From contig CM039510.1 in NCBI GenBank assembly GCA_022432975.1, positions 34,521,677 to 34,585,676 on the forward strand: a DNA stretch of 64,000 nt. The letters run 5' to 3'. The notes under the pieces were generated by a model that was not told the DNA's origin, made no database searches, and worked only from the letters and a program-made list of their open reading frames with translations. Shown here one piece after another: positions 11,338 through 22,039 of this stretch (the first letter of the stretch is position 1; the number at the start of each line of letters is the position of its first letter). Source of the DNA: Begonia masoniana (Eukaryota > Streptophyta > Magnoliopsida > Cucurbitales > Begoniaceae). Both the position numbers and the translations under genes were made by a program.

Positions 11338-11962
11338 GTAAGTAGAGGATGAGTGTTTGTTGCCTTCGGGCCTACACCATAGAACAGTAGGGTTTGTTTG
11401 CTTGTTTGTTATGTTTTGCTTTGTGTCATGCATCGTGTGCCATGCATCATTGTTTTCTAAATTACGAAACCACGTGTTTTGCATGCTTGAGTGGTGAGGA
11501 TGAAATGGAAGATAATAAATGATTTGCAACTTGGTCTCGAGTAGAATAGCTTCGTTGGGCAAGTGGCTCGTTGAGCACCCTGCGAGGGATTTTACTCGAG
11601 ATGCTATGCTAATGTACGTAATGCATCGTGAGTATGAATGCCTTGACCTGTTCGTGCTTGAAGTGCACAATGAGGATTCTACGATCGATTGGGGGAGATT
11701 CGTGTTGGCCGTCTTGGACTGTGTTGGGATGTGTGCCTCCGGTCTAGCTCCGTGGATCAAGGCGTGGCCGTCCTGGACTGTGTGGGAGCGTGTGCCTACT
11801 TGATTCACCTGAAAGCGAAAGATAATTGCAACCGAAATGAAAAGAAAGCAACAGAGTGTGTAGAAACTGCATGTTAAGGTTGGGTCGAGCATTTAGTGTG
11901 TTGTTGTGCATTATTTCCCTACTTGCTAAGCGTTAGGCTTACTTTTGTGTTCTATGGTGTAG
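11338..11962 (+). other. Intron-like module in S1
   Basis: The donor is CAG|GTAAGTAG and the acceptor GGTGTAG|GTGG, 625 bp apart. CCTACACCATAGAAC (11371-11385) is perfectly complementary over 15 bp to GTTCTATGGTGTAGG (11949-11963), which covers the acceptor. A TAAGC-GTTAG-GCTTA hairpin lies at 11927-11941. Imperfect repeats around a GTCYTGGACTGTG core fill the middle. Splicing itself is inferred. Confidence 0.6.
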
Positions 11963-13237
11963 GTGGCGAGTTTTATCCTGGTGAGGTAAAGAGGACAGCT
12001 GAGGACTAGGCCGCAGTCAGAGGAGTTCGGGGCATGCCGATGCAGGCAGTTGTCGGGGCGCCTCGACCATAGTCTTCGGAGGATGTGGGGTTTTATATTT
12101 TGATTGTTTATTTTAGATGTCTGTTTGTAGAAATGATGGGAATGCTTAACTATGTGTATTTGTTGTTATAGTCATAGTTCAGGTTGATGTGTTAGCCTGT
12201 ATTGTGGGTTTCTTCATTTTGGTTGATTGTTGGAGATTTCGTAGGTTGGTTAGATGGTTAGGAATATTCTGGATTGGATTTTATGCAGGTATTTAGCATT
12301 TTGGAGGCGCCATTTTCAGGCGTTACTTTGCCGAAATTTTCGGGAAGAACGCCGGGGTGCTGAAAGATTAGGGGTCAGGGAATTGGTTTGTATAGGCAGT
12401 TAGGTATGACGTAAGAGAGTTTCAAGAGACTTAGCTTTAAGAGAGCTTAGGGAGATTAGCTTTAAATTTCGCAGTGTCAGTTTTATTTTATGCTTTGGGG
12501 TTTATAATAATTATTTTAAATTATGTTTTAGCGTGAGATTGGTTAGCAAAGTAGCGCTCCGAGCCAGGGTGGGTTCAGGGGCGTTACAAATCTTTTCCAA
12601 TAGATATATTAATTTTCTGGAAATTTTGGTGCTTAAACTCGATATATATCTATCATTATCGGAAAGTTAATTATTGTTGATTTAACTCATCGATTTTTGC
12701 ATCCTTTTATTGAGCTCAAAATTTGCTTAATATTTTTCTGAATGTTGCTCTTGTTTAAACTTATAAACTTACCTATTATATGCTGTTAATTAATTGCACG
12801 AAATTGGTTTATAAGAATTTAGCAAAAACATGATTTAAATTAACAAATTTGAGCTAGACATTACTTGAAAATTCTGCTATATTTGATTAGAAAATTCAGC
12901 ATGTTATCTTGAATTATTTGGTGTTCTAAATTTATTTACTTGCTGTTTTTGGGTTTAATTAGTTGTTATTATTATTGCTCTAAGTGATCTTAATTAAAAG
13001 TTGGTAACTTGGGTGAATTTTATTGAAATTGTGGTGATTATTAATACATGAAAATATTCATTCCTTTAGTTAAAATGTTAAGTGTTTATTAAAAATTGCT
13101 AAGTTTTTGAACTATTTTAGCATGATCCCCATTTTCCTTTTGTCTTAGCTAAGATTATCCCTTAATGCCTAAAAATTGCCTAAGACATTAAGAAGATAAA
13201 AATCACACTAATTTAGGAAAATTAACTTAGACAAGAA

Positions 13238-14580
13238 TTGGAATTTAAATTAAAACACTTAACTATGACTAATCGAAGTGGATTCAATCGAGACCAACCA
13301 CATCAAGAACCAACTCGGGTTAGGGATACTCCCCCACCCGAGCACACACAATGTGAAGGTGAAACTAGCACCCAAGGGAACGTACAAGGACAAATTGAGG
13401 CCTTAACGAGTATGATTCACAACCTTGCCCAACAAGTCCAATCACTTTTAAACAATCTTCCCCGAAATGAATTCCATGAACAAGTCCCTTCTCAAGAGAC
13501 CTCCTCTAGGATCATTCCCGAGCGTCCTAAACGTCGTAATCATACCCCTCAACCTCCCATAGAGGACGAATGGGCTGAACCCCATAGAAGGAGACAACGA
13601 TATTCATCGGAGGATGAGGATTGGGTTGATGATGAAGAGTATCGCCCATATCGTCGTAGGGACAACGACGACCTCCGCAATATTAAGATTACAATTCCCC
13701 CTTTCGATGGAACGTGTGACGGGCACACTTATTTGGATTGGGTTGAAAGAGTTGAGCGAGTATTCGATTGTCACGATTACTCTGATAGAGTTAAAATTCA
13801 ACTCGCCTCCCTTAAACTCACGAGCCACGCCGCTTTGTGGTGGTCAAATCTCAAAACCCAACGAGTGAGAACCTTAGGAAACCTCGTTACTACATGAACT
13901 TCCATGAAAGATTTAATGCACCATAGGTTCGTCCCTCGTCACTACAAACACGAACTCTTTCATCAACTTCACACTCTAAAGCAAAATGGCCTCTCGGTAG
14001 ACGAGTATCTTACCGAATTCGAAACCCTTAATATGCGATGCGCAATTGATGAACCCCAAGAACAACTCATCGCTAGATTCATAAGAGGCTTGAACCGTGA
14101 CATCGGAGATGCCGTAGAATTGCAACAATTGGAGACCATGGAGTTGGTCATTCAATTAGCCCTCACGGTGGAGAGGCAACTGAAGAGGAAGCGTAGGACC
14201 GACCTACCTAAATTCCCACCTAGAAATCTTAATTTCGACCAGCTTACTCCAAGACGAGAAGATAAAAGGCCTTACAATCGAAATTGGACCCCGCAAACAT
14301 CTAACACCCGTCACAATTTCCCACCTAATAAAACCCAAGAGCCACCATTAAAAGGACCTAGAGCACGTGATGTGCAATGTTTCAAGTGCTTAGGAAAGGG
14401 TCACTATGCTAATGAGTGCACTAACCACCGTGTGATGGTCATCAAAGAATCAATCGTAGAATGGAAAAGTGAAGAGGATGAAAGCCAATACAACTAAATT
14501 GACAAGGACGAAGTAGAAATCAATGAAAGCAATGATGAAGCTGATGAATGCAAGCCACAAGATGGACCCTTATTAATGGT
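13238..14580 (+). pseudogene. gag: gag polyprotein of element A, broken
   Basis: One frame encodes a Ty3/gypsy Gag. It has a charged, glutamine-rich N-terminus (the likeliest Met is at 13265, because MTNRSGF begins the conserved-looking part), then a capsid-like domain with PPFDG, YLDWVERVER and AALWW motifs, then a CX2CX4HX4C zinc knuckle (CFKCLGKGHYANEC, 14378-14419). Gag packages the element RNA into particles. An in-frame TGA at 13895-13897 replaces a tryptophan-type position, and a TAA at 14495-14497 falls in the acidic linker after the knuckle. The frame then runs to element B's insertion at 14586 and resumes in the same frame at 24836 as protease. Best family match by eye is a chromovirus Gag. 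Confidence 0.85.
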
Positions 14581-15079
14581 CATAATGTGACGACCCCGAC
14601 CCCACGTCGGTGCCGCCACGACCTGTGTCGTGCGTGCATACCTACATATACATACGTGTTACCCTAGCCCGTTCTCACATAACCTATTAATTTTTTTTTC
14701 TTTCAATCTTCTATCATTTCCATTTCCTTTTCATTCATTCATTTACATTCGCTCGTTTGTTGGAGAACGGACTCGGGCATCAATCCTCGTCTATCGATAG
14801 TTTGGCTCTAACTTAAAACATACCCGAAATGACTCATCTAGGGTCGGAAATCATCAAAAGAGGCTTTAACAAGTTGGGCATAAAGTTCGTCAACGTTTAA
14901 ATCACTAAAACGAGATTAAAACCATTTTTCGGAAAAACGTCGACTCGGTTTTTGGGTCCTTAAAACCGCCTAAAATACTTGGGGATCGCTCATAAAATAC
15001 GTTTAAAAAGTATTGTAAAAAGTCAGGTTAAAACGTGTTTTGAAAAGTTGAAATTTGAAAAAAAAAACGATTTGGGGTC

Positions 15080-15290
15080 AAGTGGGGCGCGCTGGGCACC
15101 GCGATGGGCGCTGCGCACCCACGCGGGTGCTGGGCGCCGCGCGCGCGCACCGCATGTGCCTGGCCCCGATCGATCAGGCCCCGGGCCCGACCGATAGGGC
15201 CGGCTTGGGCTTTCTTCATCCAAAAACACCCCGGCCGCGACCGATCGCGCCCTGGGCCCGATCGGTCGGGCCGGCTCGGGTTTTTCTAGC
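15080..15290. repeat. CpG-rich palindromic block in B LTR
   Basis: A GC-rich stretch with GCGCGC runs and GATCGATC/GGGCCCGA inverted motifs lies in an otherwise AT-rich LTR. It is repeated with many small changes at 22530-22750. It has open frames on both strands only because stop codons are rare at high GC. It occupies the palindrome position seen in the other LTR families. Confidence 0.85.
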
Positions 15291-15945
15291 CCAAAAACAC
15301 CTAAAAACACTCGTTTTGACCCTTTTTGACTTTTTTCCATATTTCTTCCTATTTTCTCAAGCCAAATACCTCCAAATCACTTGAAAGTTTACCCGCACAT
15401 TCCCGACACCCTCGACTCTACCTCCCGTAAATATCTTTAAAAATCGACTTAAAACGGAGCGCAAAACGTATCCGAAAGCATATATAAAATTCACGAAAAC
15501 CAACCGCGTGGATAGTTTTAAAAACCGAACATTCCACCTAAAATCATCCAAATCAAACACCAAACTTCAATTCTAACTTAAATCCTCAAACTACCTTCAA
15601 AACATCAAAACTCATCCAATTTACAACTTTTATTTCTACTTCACCAAAAATTCATTCTAAACATCAAAACATTCTATTCCATCAATGTTCACTGTACGTG
15701 GTGGAAACTAATCAAAATATCGATTTATAACTTATCCAGATACCAAGCATCCTAATAAGGGTTCTATACAAACATTAAATATCATCCCCCATCAACCATT
15801 GCAACCCAAAATCCCAAAACACATAACCTATGCTCCATACGGGTTGTGCTCGCATCGACTACGCCAGTCGCCCTCACGAACATCCTTCGTCAAGCTGTAG
15901 GCTCGTCGGGTAGAGGGACATCGTCCTCACCTTGCTCGTATTCAA

Positions 15946-16520
15946 CTACACCACAAAGACACCTATGAGATAAAAATCTCAGCAAGTTTTACGTAAATGT
16001 ATATGCATGATCATGTATGCAATGAAAGCCGTCCATATCATTTCATTTATCGGTACGTGTCAGTCTATGGTTATCGGAAACGCTCGACAGATGGATAGGG
16101 CACATCAAGCGGTTAGACAGCCCACACCATCTGAAGGGAGGAAAACCCGCTCACCACGGAACGCCGGGTCTAAACCTCACGGTAACCTCATCCCGATAAC
16201 CCCATGTCATGGTTGTTTACTGTGATACTTTACTTGCCTTTACAATGCATATAATTTTCATAAATCGATGCGTAAATTCATTTTCATGACGTTTTTAAAC
16301 CATGATGCATGACAATTCAATGAACAGTAAAGCATACAAGACGAACGTACCATCAAAACTCTACAAATACCATCAAAACTCTATAGCAAACAACTTATAG
16401 AAAAACCGAACCTAAACTACCCAACCAAAACAATTAAACAAACAATGCACCAACAATCCTCAACGCAAATTCCGACTTAGGGTGTAGGCCAATCGGCCAC
16501 AGTAGATCACGAGAACTTAC
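15946..16520 (-). other. Intron-like module in B 3' LTR
   Basis: The donor GAG|GTAAGTTC is at 16520 and the acceptor GGTGTAG at 15946, on the minus strand. CCTACACC downstream of the donor can pair with GGTGTAGT at the acceptor, one base less than in the other LTR. A GAGAT-AAAA-ATCTC hairpin lies at 15967-15980. Confidence 0.5.
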
Positions 16521-17483
16521 CTCGCGTCCCGTGCACACCGAGCTCCTCGTCTCGAGCTTGATCACCTAAATCAATCCATAGCGCCCTTCGTTAAAGCCGA
16601 GCTCAAACACTAAGTTCCGAGAATTTATAAAACTCCTAACTAAAGGAAATTTCCTAAAATTCTAATAAATCTCTCTCAAGCATTTCATCGAGCAATTTAT
16701 GCTCACTAATTCTAGAACTCCATTAATGGAGGTTTCCAAGCTCCAAATTCCCAATTTTTGTACAAAACGCTAAACACATCCATTATTTTTCTCCCTAACG
16801 CTAAATAATCATCAATATGGCAATATCTAACATTTTTTAACATAACCCGGTTATTTTCGACATAAACCAACAAAACCCTAACAATTCACCTTGCTAAAAA
16901 TTGGAAATAGAGGCCGAGAAACGCTAGAAATTTACCTAGAATCACGATAGAGGAAGAAAACGTGAAGGAACTCGTTGAAACGAAGGAGAATCGATGAAGC
17001 AATGGAGGAATCGCTGTTGGAGGAAGAAAATCGCCGTTGGAGGAAGAAAAGAGTGAAAAACGTTAAGTGTTGTGAAAAATGGGGATTTTGGCATTTAATT
17101 GAAATTGGCTTGGCAAATTATGAGTTTGCCCCTCTATTTGGTTTTCCGTTTGTCCTATGGTTCGGCTATCGGTTCGGTTTCTCCAAAAATTTCTTATTTC
17201 ACCAATAATTCCAACTTATTATTAGGGCTATAATAAAACTCTCCGTTCGTCAAACGGATTTAATTTGCTATTTCTACGAATTAAATCGCTATAGGGTTAA
17301 AATCGAAAACTTAAGCACTATATCTCGGTTTGATCTCCTTAAATTCCCATAATTCTCCCAAAATTCATATTAATTACAGGGACTTCATTAAAACTCTCGA
17401 TTTGCTAAACGGGCTTATTTCAATTATTTACGAAATTGTCATTGTGTGCACGATTCAAAAAACCCGTAAAACTGGGTGTTACA

Positions 17484-17495
17484 TTCCATCCACCT
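17484..17495 (-). other. Polypurine tract of B
   Basis: On the minus strand GGTGGATGGAA lies directly before the LTR start TGTAAC, where plus-strand DNA synthesis would be primed. Confidence 0.7.
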
Positions 17496-17521
17496 TACAA
17501 AAATTTTGTCCTCAAAATTGA

Positions 17522-18870
17522 TTACACAAATAACTCTGGATATTTAGTCATCATAGCTTGCTGCCTCTCCCAGGTAGCTTCCTCTACTCCGTGATTCCGC
17601 CATAATACCTTGACAAGCGGGATTTCCTTGTTTCTCAATACCTTAATAGAGGATTCTAGAATTTGTACCGGTCTTTCCTCATAGGTTAGCGTTGGTTGAA
17701 CCTCAATCTCCCGTTCTTCTACGACATGCAACGGGTCACGCACACATTTCCTGAGCATAGACACGTGAAAGACGTTGTGGATGCTCCCCATAGACGCAGG
17801 TAGTTGTAGTCGATAAGCTATCTTCCCAATTCTCTTCAAAATAGGAAAGGGCCCAACGTAACGAGGATTTAGCTTGCCCCGTCTTCCAAATCTCATGACG
17901 CCTTTGAAAGGAGAAATTTTTAAATAGACCTCGTCACCTTCATTAAACTCTAACTCCCTTCGTCTGTTGTCAGCGTAGCTCTTTTGACGACTTTGAGCTA
18001 CCTCAATGCGCTGTCTAATAACGGCGATCTTCTCCGCTGTTTGCTGTAAAATATCCGGGCCAATGATGCTAGCTTCACCTACCTCATCCCAATATAGCGG
18101 TGATCTACATTTTCGCCCATACAGCGCTTCATACGGAGCCATACCAATGGTAGCTTGGAAGCTATTATTATATGAAAACTCAATTAATGGCAAGTATCTG
18201 CTCCACGAGCCTTGAAACTCTAACACGCAGGCTCTAAGCATATCCTCAAGGATTTGATTCGTTCGCTCTGTTTGACCATCGGTCTGAGGATGAAATGTCG
18301 TGCTAAAGTTCAACTGAGTTTCCATGGCTTTGTGCAGACTTTTCCAAAATTTCGAAGTAAACCTCGGATCTCGGTCTGAAACTATGGAAACAGGCACCCC
18401 GTGCAATTTAACAATCTCCTGCGCACATAGAGTTTGACGAGCTGATCCATGGAGAATGTTGTTTTAACTGGGAGGAAGTGGGCTGACTTTGTCAAACGAT
18501 CTACTATCACCCATATGCTATCGTGCCCCTTCGTTGTTCTTGGGAGTCCAACAATAAAATTCATTGAAATTTGCTCCCATTTCCACTCTGGAATAGGCAG
18601 GGGTTGCAAAGTTCCTGCCGGTCTCTGATGTTCCGCCTTAACCTGCTGACAAACCAGACATGTTTCTACATACCTGGCCACCTCTCTTTTCATGTTAGGC
18701 CACCAAAAATGTTGCTTTAGATCTCGATACATCTTGGTGCTTCCTGGATGCACCGAATAGGCTGAAGAGTGTGCCTCGGCTAAAATTTCTTTCTTCAACT
18801 CCACATTATCAGGCACATACCACCTATGCCTAAATTTCAGAATGCCATCGTCTGACAAGTTGAAATCAGA
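17522..18870 (-). pseudogene. pol: Integrase plus chromodomain of B, frameshifted
   Basis: The N-terminal zinc-binding part ([18 protein letters not shown]) is followed by the catalytic core with [25 protein letters not shown] and the TDGQTERTNQ stretch bearing the glutamate, and then by the GRRGKLNPRYVGPF linker domain. The C-terminus (YEERPVQILESS to EEATWERQQ) is a chromodomain of the Tekay/Del kind, thought to steer integration into heterochromatin. A frameshift near 18390-18400 separates the N-terminal and core parts, so no intact integrase is encoded. Integrase would join element cDNA to host DNA in the nucleus. All key acidic residues are still readable. Confidence 0.92.
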
Positions 18871-19059
18871 CGAGTTCTCGGATGTCATGCTCAAACGATG
18901 CTTGTCGCATTCTAAGTCTCCCCGTTGAGCTTCACGTAACTTGTCTAATATCGTCGGCCTGAGAGAAATGTTGGTAAGCATCGTGGACAATTCAGCCACA
19001 ATTTCCACATCAAACTTCTTGATCTCAGACTTCAACATCACCGACATCGCTGCAAGCGA

Positions 19060-20309
19060 AGGTTGACTCGTAGAAGGCATTCTGCTCAAAGCATCTGCGA
19101 CCTTGTTTGCTTTGCCTGGGTGGTATTTGATTTCAAAGTCAAAATCCTTAACGAACTCTAACCACCTTCTTTGCCGCATATTCAGTTCTTTCTGCGTAAA
19201 CAGGTATTTTAAACTCTTGTGATCTGAAAACACTTCACATTGTTGCCCATACAGGTAGTGTCTCCAAATTTTCAACGCAAAAACAACTGCTGCCAATTCC
19301 AAGTCATGCGTCGGGTTTCTGCTCGTATGGCTTCAATTGTCGAGAAGCATACGCAATGACCCTTCCCTCCTGCATAAGCACACATCCAAGTCCGACTTTA
19401 GACGCATCACAATAAATGCTGAACTTGTCTCCTTCAACAGGCAGTGTCAAAACTGGGGCCGTGGTCAATTTCTGCTTCAACTCCTTAAAGCTTTTCTCGC
19501 ATGATGTCGACCATACAAACTTCTCACTTTTCCTTGTCAAGCGAGAAAGGGGAACCGCGATCTTCGAAAACCCCTCAATAAACTTACGGTAATACCCGGC
19601 CAATCCGAGAAATCCACGTATCTCTCGCACATTCTTAGGCTGCGGCCAATCCTTTACAACTTGGATTTTGCTGGGATCTACAGAAATCCCTTCTTGAGAT
19701 ATAATGTGGCCGAGGAAGTTAATCCGATCTAGCCAAAACTCGCACTTGGAGAATTTCGGGTAAAGCTGGTGTTTCTTCAAACTTCTCAGGACAATCCGTA
19801 AATGCTCTCGTGCTCCTTCTCGTCTTAGAATAGATCAAGATGTCGTCAATAAAAACAACCACAAACTTGTCCAAATAATCCTTGAAGACACGATTCATTA
19901 AATCCATAAACGCCGCGGGGGCATTTGTAAGTCCAAAAGACATTACGAGGAATTCATAGTGCCCGTACCTTGTTCGAAATGCTGTCTTTGGAATATCTTC
20001 TCGTCGTACCTTCAATTGGTAGTACCCCGAGCGTAAATCAATCTTGGAGAATACTCGAGCACCCTGTAACTGGTCAAACAAATCATCTATTCGGGACAAC
20101 GGGTACTTGTTTTTCACTGTCAACTTATTCAACTCTCGATAGTCGATGCACATCCGAAGAGTTCCATCTTTCTTTTTAACAAATAAAACTGGCACACCCC
20201 AAGGAGAAAAGCTAGGTCGGATGAATCCCTTATCCAATAACTCTTCTAGCTGAGATTTCAACTCCTTTAACTCGGCAGGCGCCAATCTGTATGGGTTCTT
20301 AGAAACTGG
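19060..20309 (-). pseudogene. pol: Reverse transcriptase and RNase H of B, frameshifted
   Basis: RT motifs are clear: [52 protein letters not shown] and the catalytic FIDDILIYS. The thumb region ([22 protein letters not shown]) follows. RNase H has [29 protein letters not shown] and [11 protein letters not shown]. Together these copy the RNA into DNA. A stop codon near 20309 lies just upstream of RT. Frameshifts occur near 19800 (after the FIDD motif) and near 19303 (inside RNase H). The family is usually one continuous polyprotein, so this copy is dead. Confidence 0.93.
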
Positions 20310-21056
20310 TTAGGAACTAGGATAAACATCAATTATAAATTCTATCTCTCTATCCGGTGGCAACCCGGGAAGATCGTGGAGAAAAATCCCTGAGAATTCT
20401 CTAACAACTGGGATGTCACCTGGTGATACCTTATCAAGTAACTGAGTGTCGACCACAGTGACCATAAAAATCGAGCATTCACCTTTAAATTGTTCACTAA
20501 CCTTCATGGAATAGGAGGTTGGTAGGCTGCTCAATCTTTTCATTGCTTGATAAGCAAACTCTTCTTTACCTGGGGGCCGAAAAGTCACCACCCCTGATCG
20601 GCTGTCGATGGTAGCAAAATGGAGAGATAGCCAATCCATTCCCAAGATAAGATCATACCGCTCTATGCCCATAACTATCAGCCTGGCATAAAGGGTATTG
20701 CTCCCTACAGAGACAATGTTGCCCTGGAAGAAGCGATTTGACTGCATAAGCTCCCCTAAAGGCAGCATGACTCGATACTCGCACTCTGCTAATTCAGGCT
20801 CTATCCTCAGTCTAGCTACACATGCAGTGGAAATAAACGAGTGCGTAGCACCCGTATCTATCAATGAAAATACCGTTACCCCTGTGACCAAAATAGTACA
20901 TGCAATAACTGAGGGCTGGGCCTCGTCGTCAACGTCTCCTTGCTCAATAAAGGCGAATATTCTCGGGGCCACTCTTCTTTGATCGGTAGCAGCCCTTGGA
21001 CAGTTCTGAGCAAAATGGCCTACTTCACCACACCTGTAACAACTGTTCGTGCCCAA
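20310..21056 (-). pseudogene. pol: Zinc knuckle and protease of B
   Basis: One open frame carries the Gag zinc knuckle CYRCGEVGHFAQNC and then the retroviral-type aspartic protease. The protease has active site LIDTGATHSF and the ILGMDWL flap-side motif typical of Ty3/gypsy. It continues to the pol linker [12 protein letters not shown]. The protease would cut the polyprotein inside particles. The frame is shifted relative to the upstream gag and ends at a TAA before RT. Confidence 0.9.
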
Positions 21057-21877
21057 CCGACATGGGCCGTAGTGTTCCTTTTGGCATTTAGGACAAATGG
21101 GCTTTTGAGTAGCCCCCTTGACTTGCTTCCCCTTGCCTTGGTCACCTTTACCATCATAAGGCCTCTTTGCACCCCTCTGTTGTTGTTGTGGCTGTCCCTT
21201 CGGTTGCCAGCCCTTGTTCTGAGGCCGTGGCTGTATCTCTCGGAAGAACCCTCTAGCTGGCTCTCTTGACGCACCTTGTCCTCGTTAACACTGACCTGGC
21301 GTGGTGCGAATCGGGATAAGGCTTCAAATCTCCTAACATATTTAGCAACTGAGCCAGCCTGTCTCAACTGCATAAACTCCATCATTTTTGCTTCTCGTAC
21401 TGTGTGGCTAAAGTACTTGTCATAAAACACCTCCTTAAATCGCTCCCAACCCATCACTGTAACATCAGTGGTTGCTTTGATGGAATCCCACTAGAAACGG
21501 GCATCCAAGGCCAAGTGATAACTGACTAAAGCAACCTTTTCTCCATCTTCAATATTCGCGTAGGCCAACATGTCCCCCATAGTCCGAATCCACTCCTCGG
21601 CTAAAGAGGGATCCGAAGATTGTCCACTGAACAAGGGGGGTTGTAACTTCTGAAATCTCTCCATTCTCCGGTTACTAGGAGGCACCACCTCCTGAGCTCT
21701 ATTGCCCTCTCGGTTAATCAGCGTATCGAGCTGTTGGGACTGTCTTTCCATATGTAGAGCCTGTCGTTCTAAGTGTTGGGACTGTTGGGCAAGGTTTTGA
21801 GACTGTTGGGCAATAATTTCCTTGAGTTGGTCTATGGTGTCGTCTCTCAAGTCTCTATCATTTCCTTTTCGCACCAT
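21020..21877 (-). pseudogene. gag: gag N-terminal and capsid region of B
   Basis: The frame opens MVRKGNDRD with a glutamine-rich coiled-coil-like stretch (repeated QQSQ/ERQ) and the FQKLQPPLFSG...AEEWIRTMGDM capsid start. An in-frame TAG near 21490 interrupts it before WDSIKATTD. MGWERFKEVFYDKYF and SVAKYVRRFEALSRFAP continue the capsid. A frameshift near 21270 turns the C-terminal part into nonsense. Gag would form the particle. Confidence 0.88.
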
Positions 21878-22023
21878 TTTGCTAACCTATAACAATTAAA
21901 GACAACCATTCAAAGAAATCAAAACAAAGAAAGCATGTAACATACTTACAGTTTGAAGAAGTATATCCGTGAAGTGGCTTGCATAGTCGAGCAGTCTGCA
22001 GAACCGATTTTAAAACCCGGGAA

Positions 22024-22035
22024 GCTTTGATACCA
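22024..22035 (-). other. Primer-binding site (iMet) of B
   Basis: The minus strand reads TGGTATCAAAGC, close to the usual plant iMet site, 4 bp from the 5' LTR at 22040. Confidence 0.85.
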
Positions 22036-22039
22036 CTGT

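Larger units (their letters stand above)
10248..12588 (+). mobile_element. Solo LTR S1 (Ty3/gypsy)
   Basis: TGTAACACCCGGG at the left and GGGGCGTTACA at the right bound a 2341-bp LTR with the perfect TSD AATCT (10243-10247 and 12589-12593). No internal region is present, so intra-element LTR recombination is inferred. It belongs to the same family as S2 (59201-61890, opposite strand). Its features in order are a (TTA)n tract, a CAGAATGGC hairpin, the intron-like module, and a conserved tail GGTTAGCAAAGTAGCGC at 12541-12557 that is also in LTR F. Confidence 0.95.
14586..17483 (-). repeat. 3' LTR of element B
   Basis: The 2898-bp LTR runs TGTGACGACCCC to GTGTTACA on the plus strand. Compared with the other LTR it has about 65 bp more around 15400-15465 and a short duplication near 16350. 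It contains a GC-rich block (15080-15290) and the intron-like module. Confidence 0.93.

Noticed and set aside
15023..15384. Overlapping open frames of 61-109 residues in the GC-rich block of B (also 22531-22835)
   Set aside because: They are open on both strands because of high GC. They differ between the two LTR copies and have no domain.
16975..17208. 77-residue frame repeated at 24327-24560
   Set aside because: It is the same LTR region in both LTRs of B, so repetition reflects LTR duplication and gives no sign of a conserved gene.
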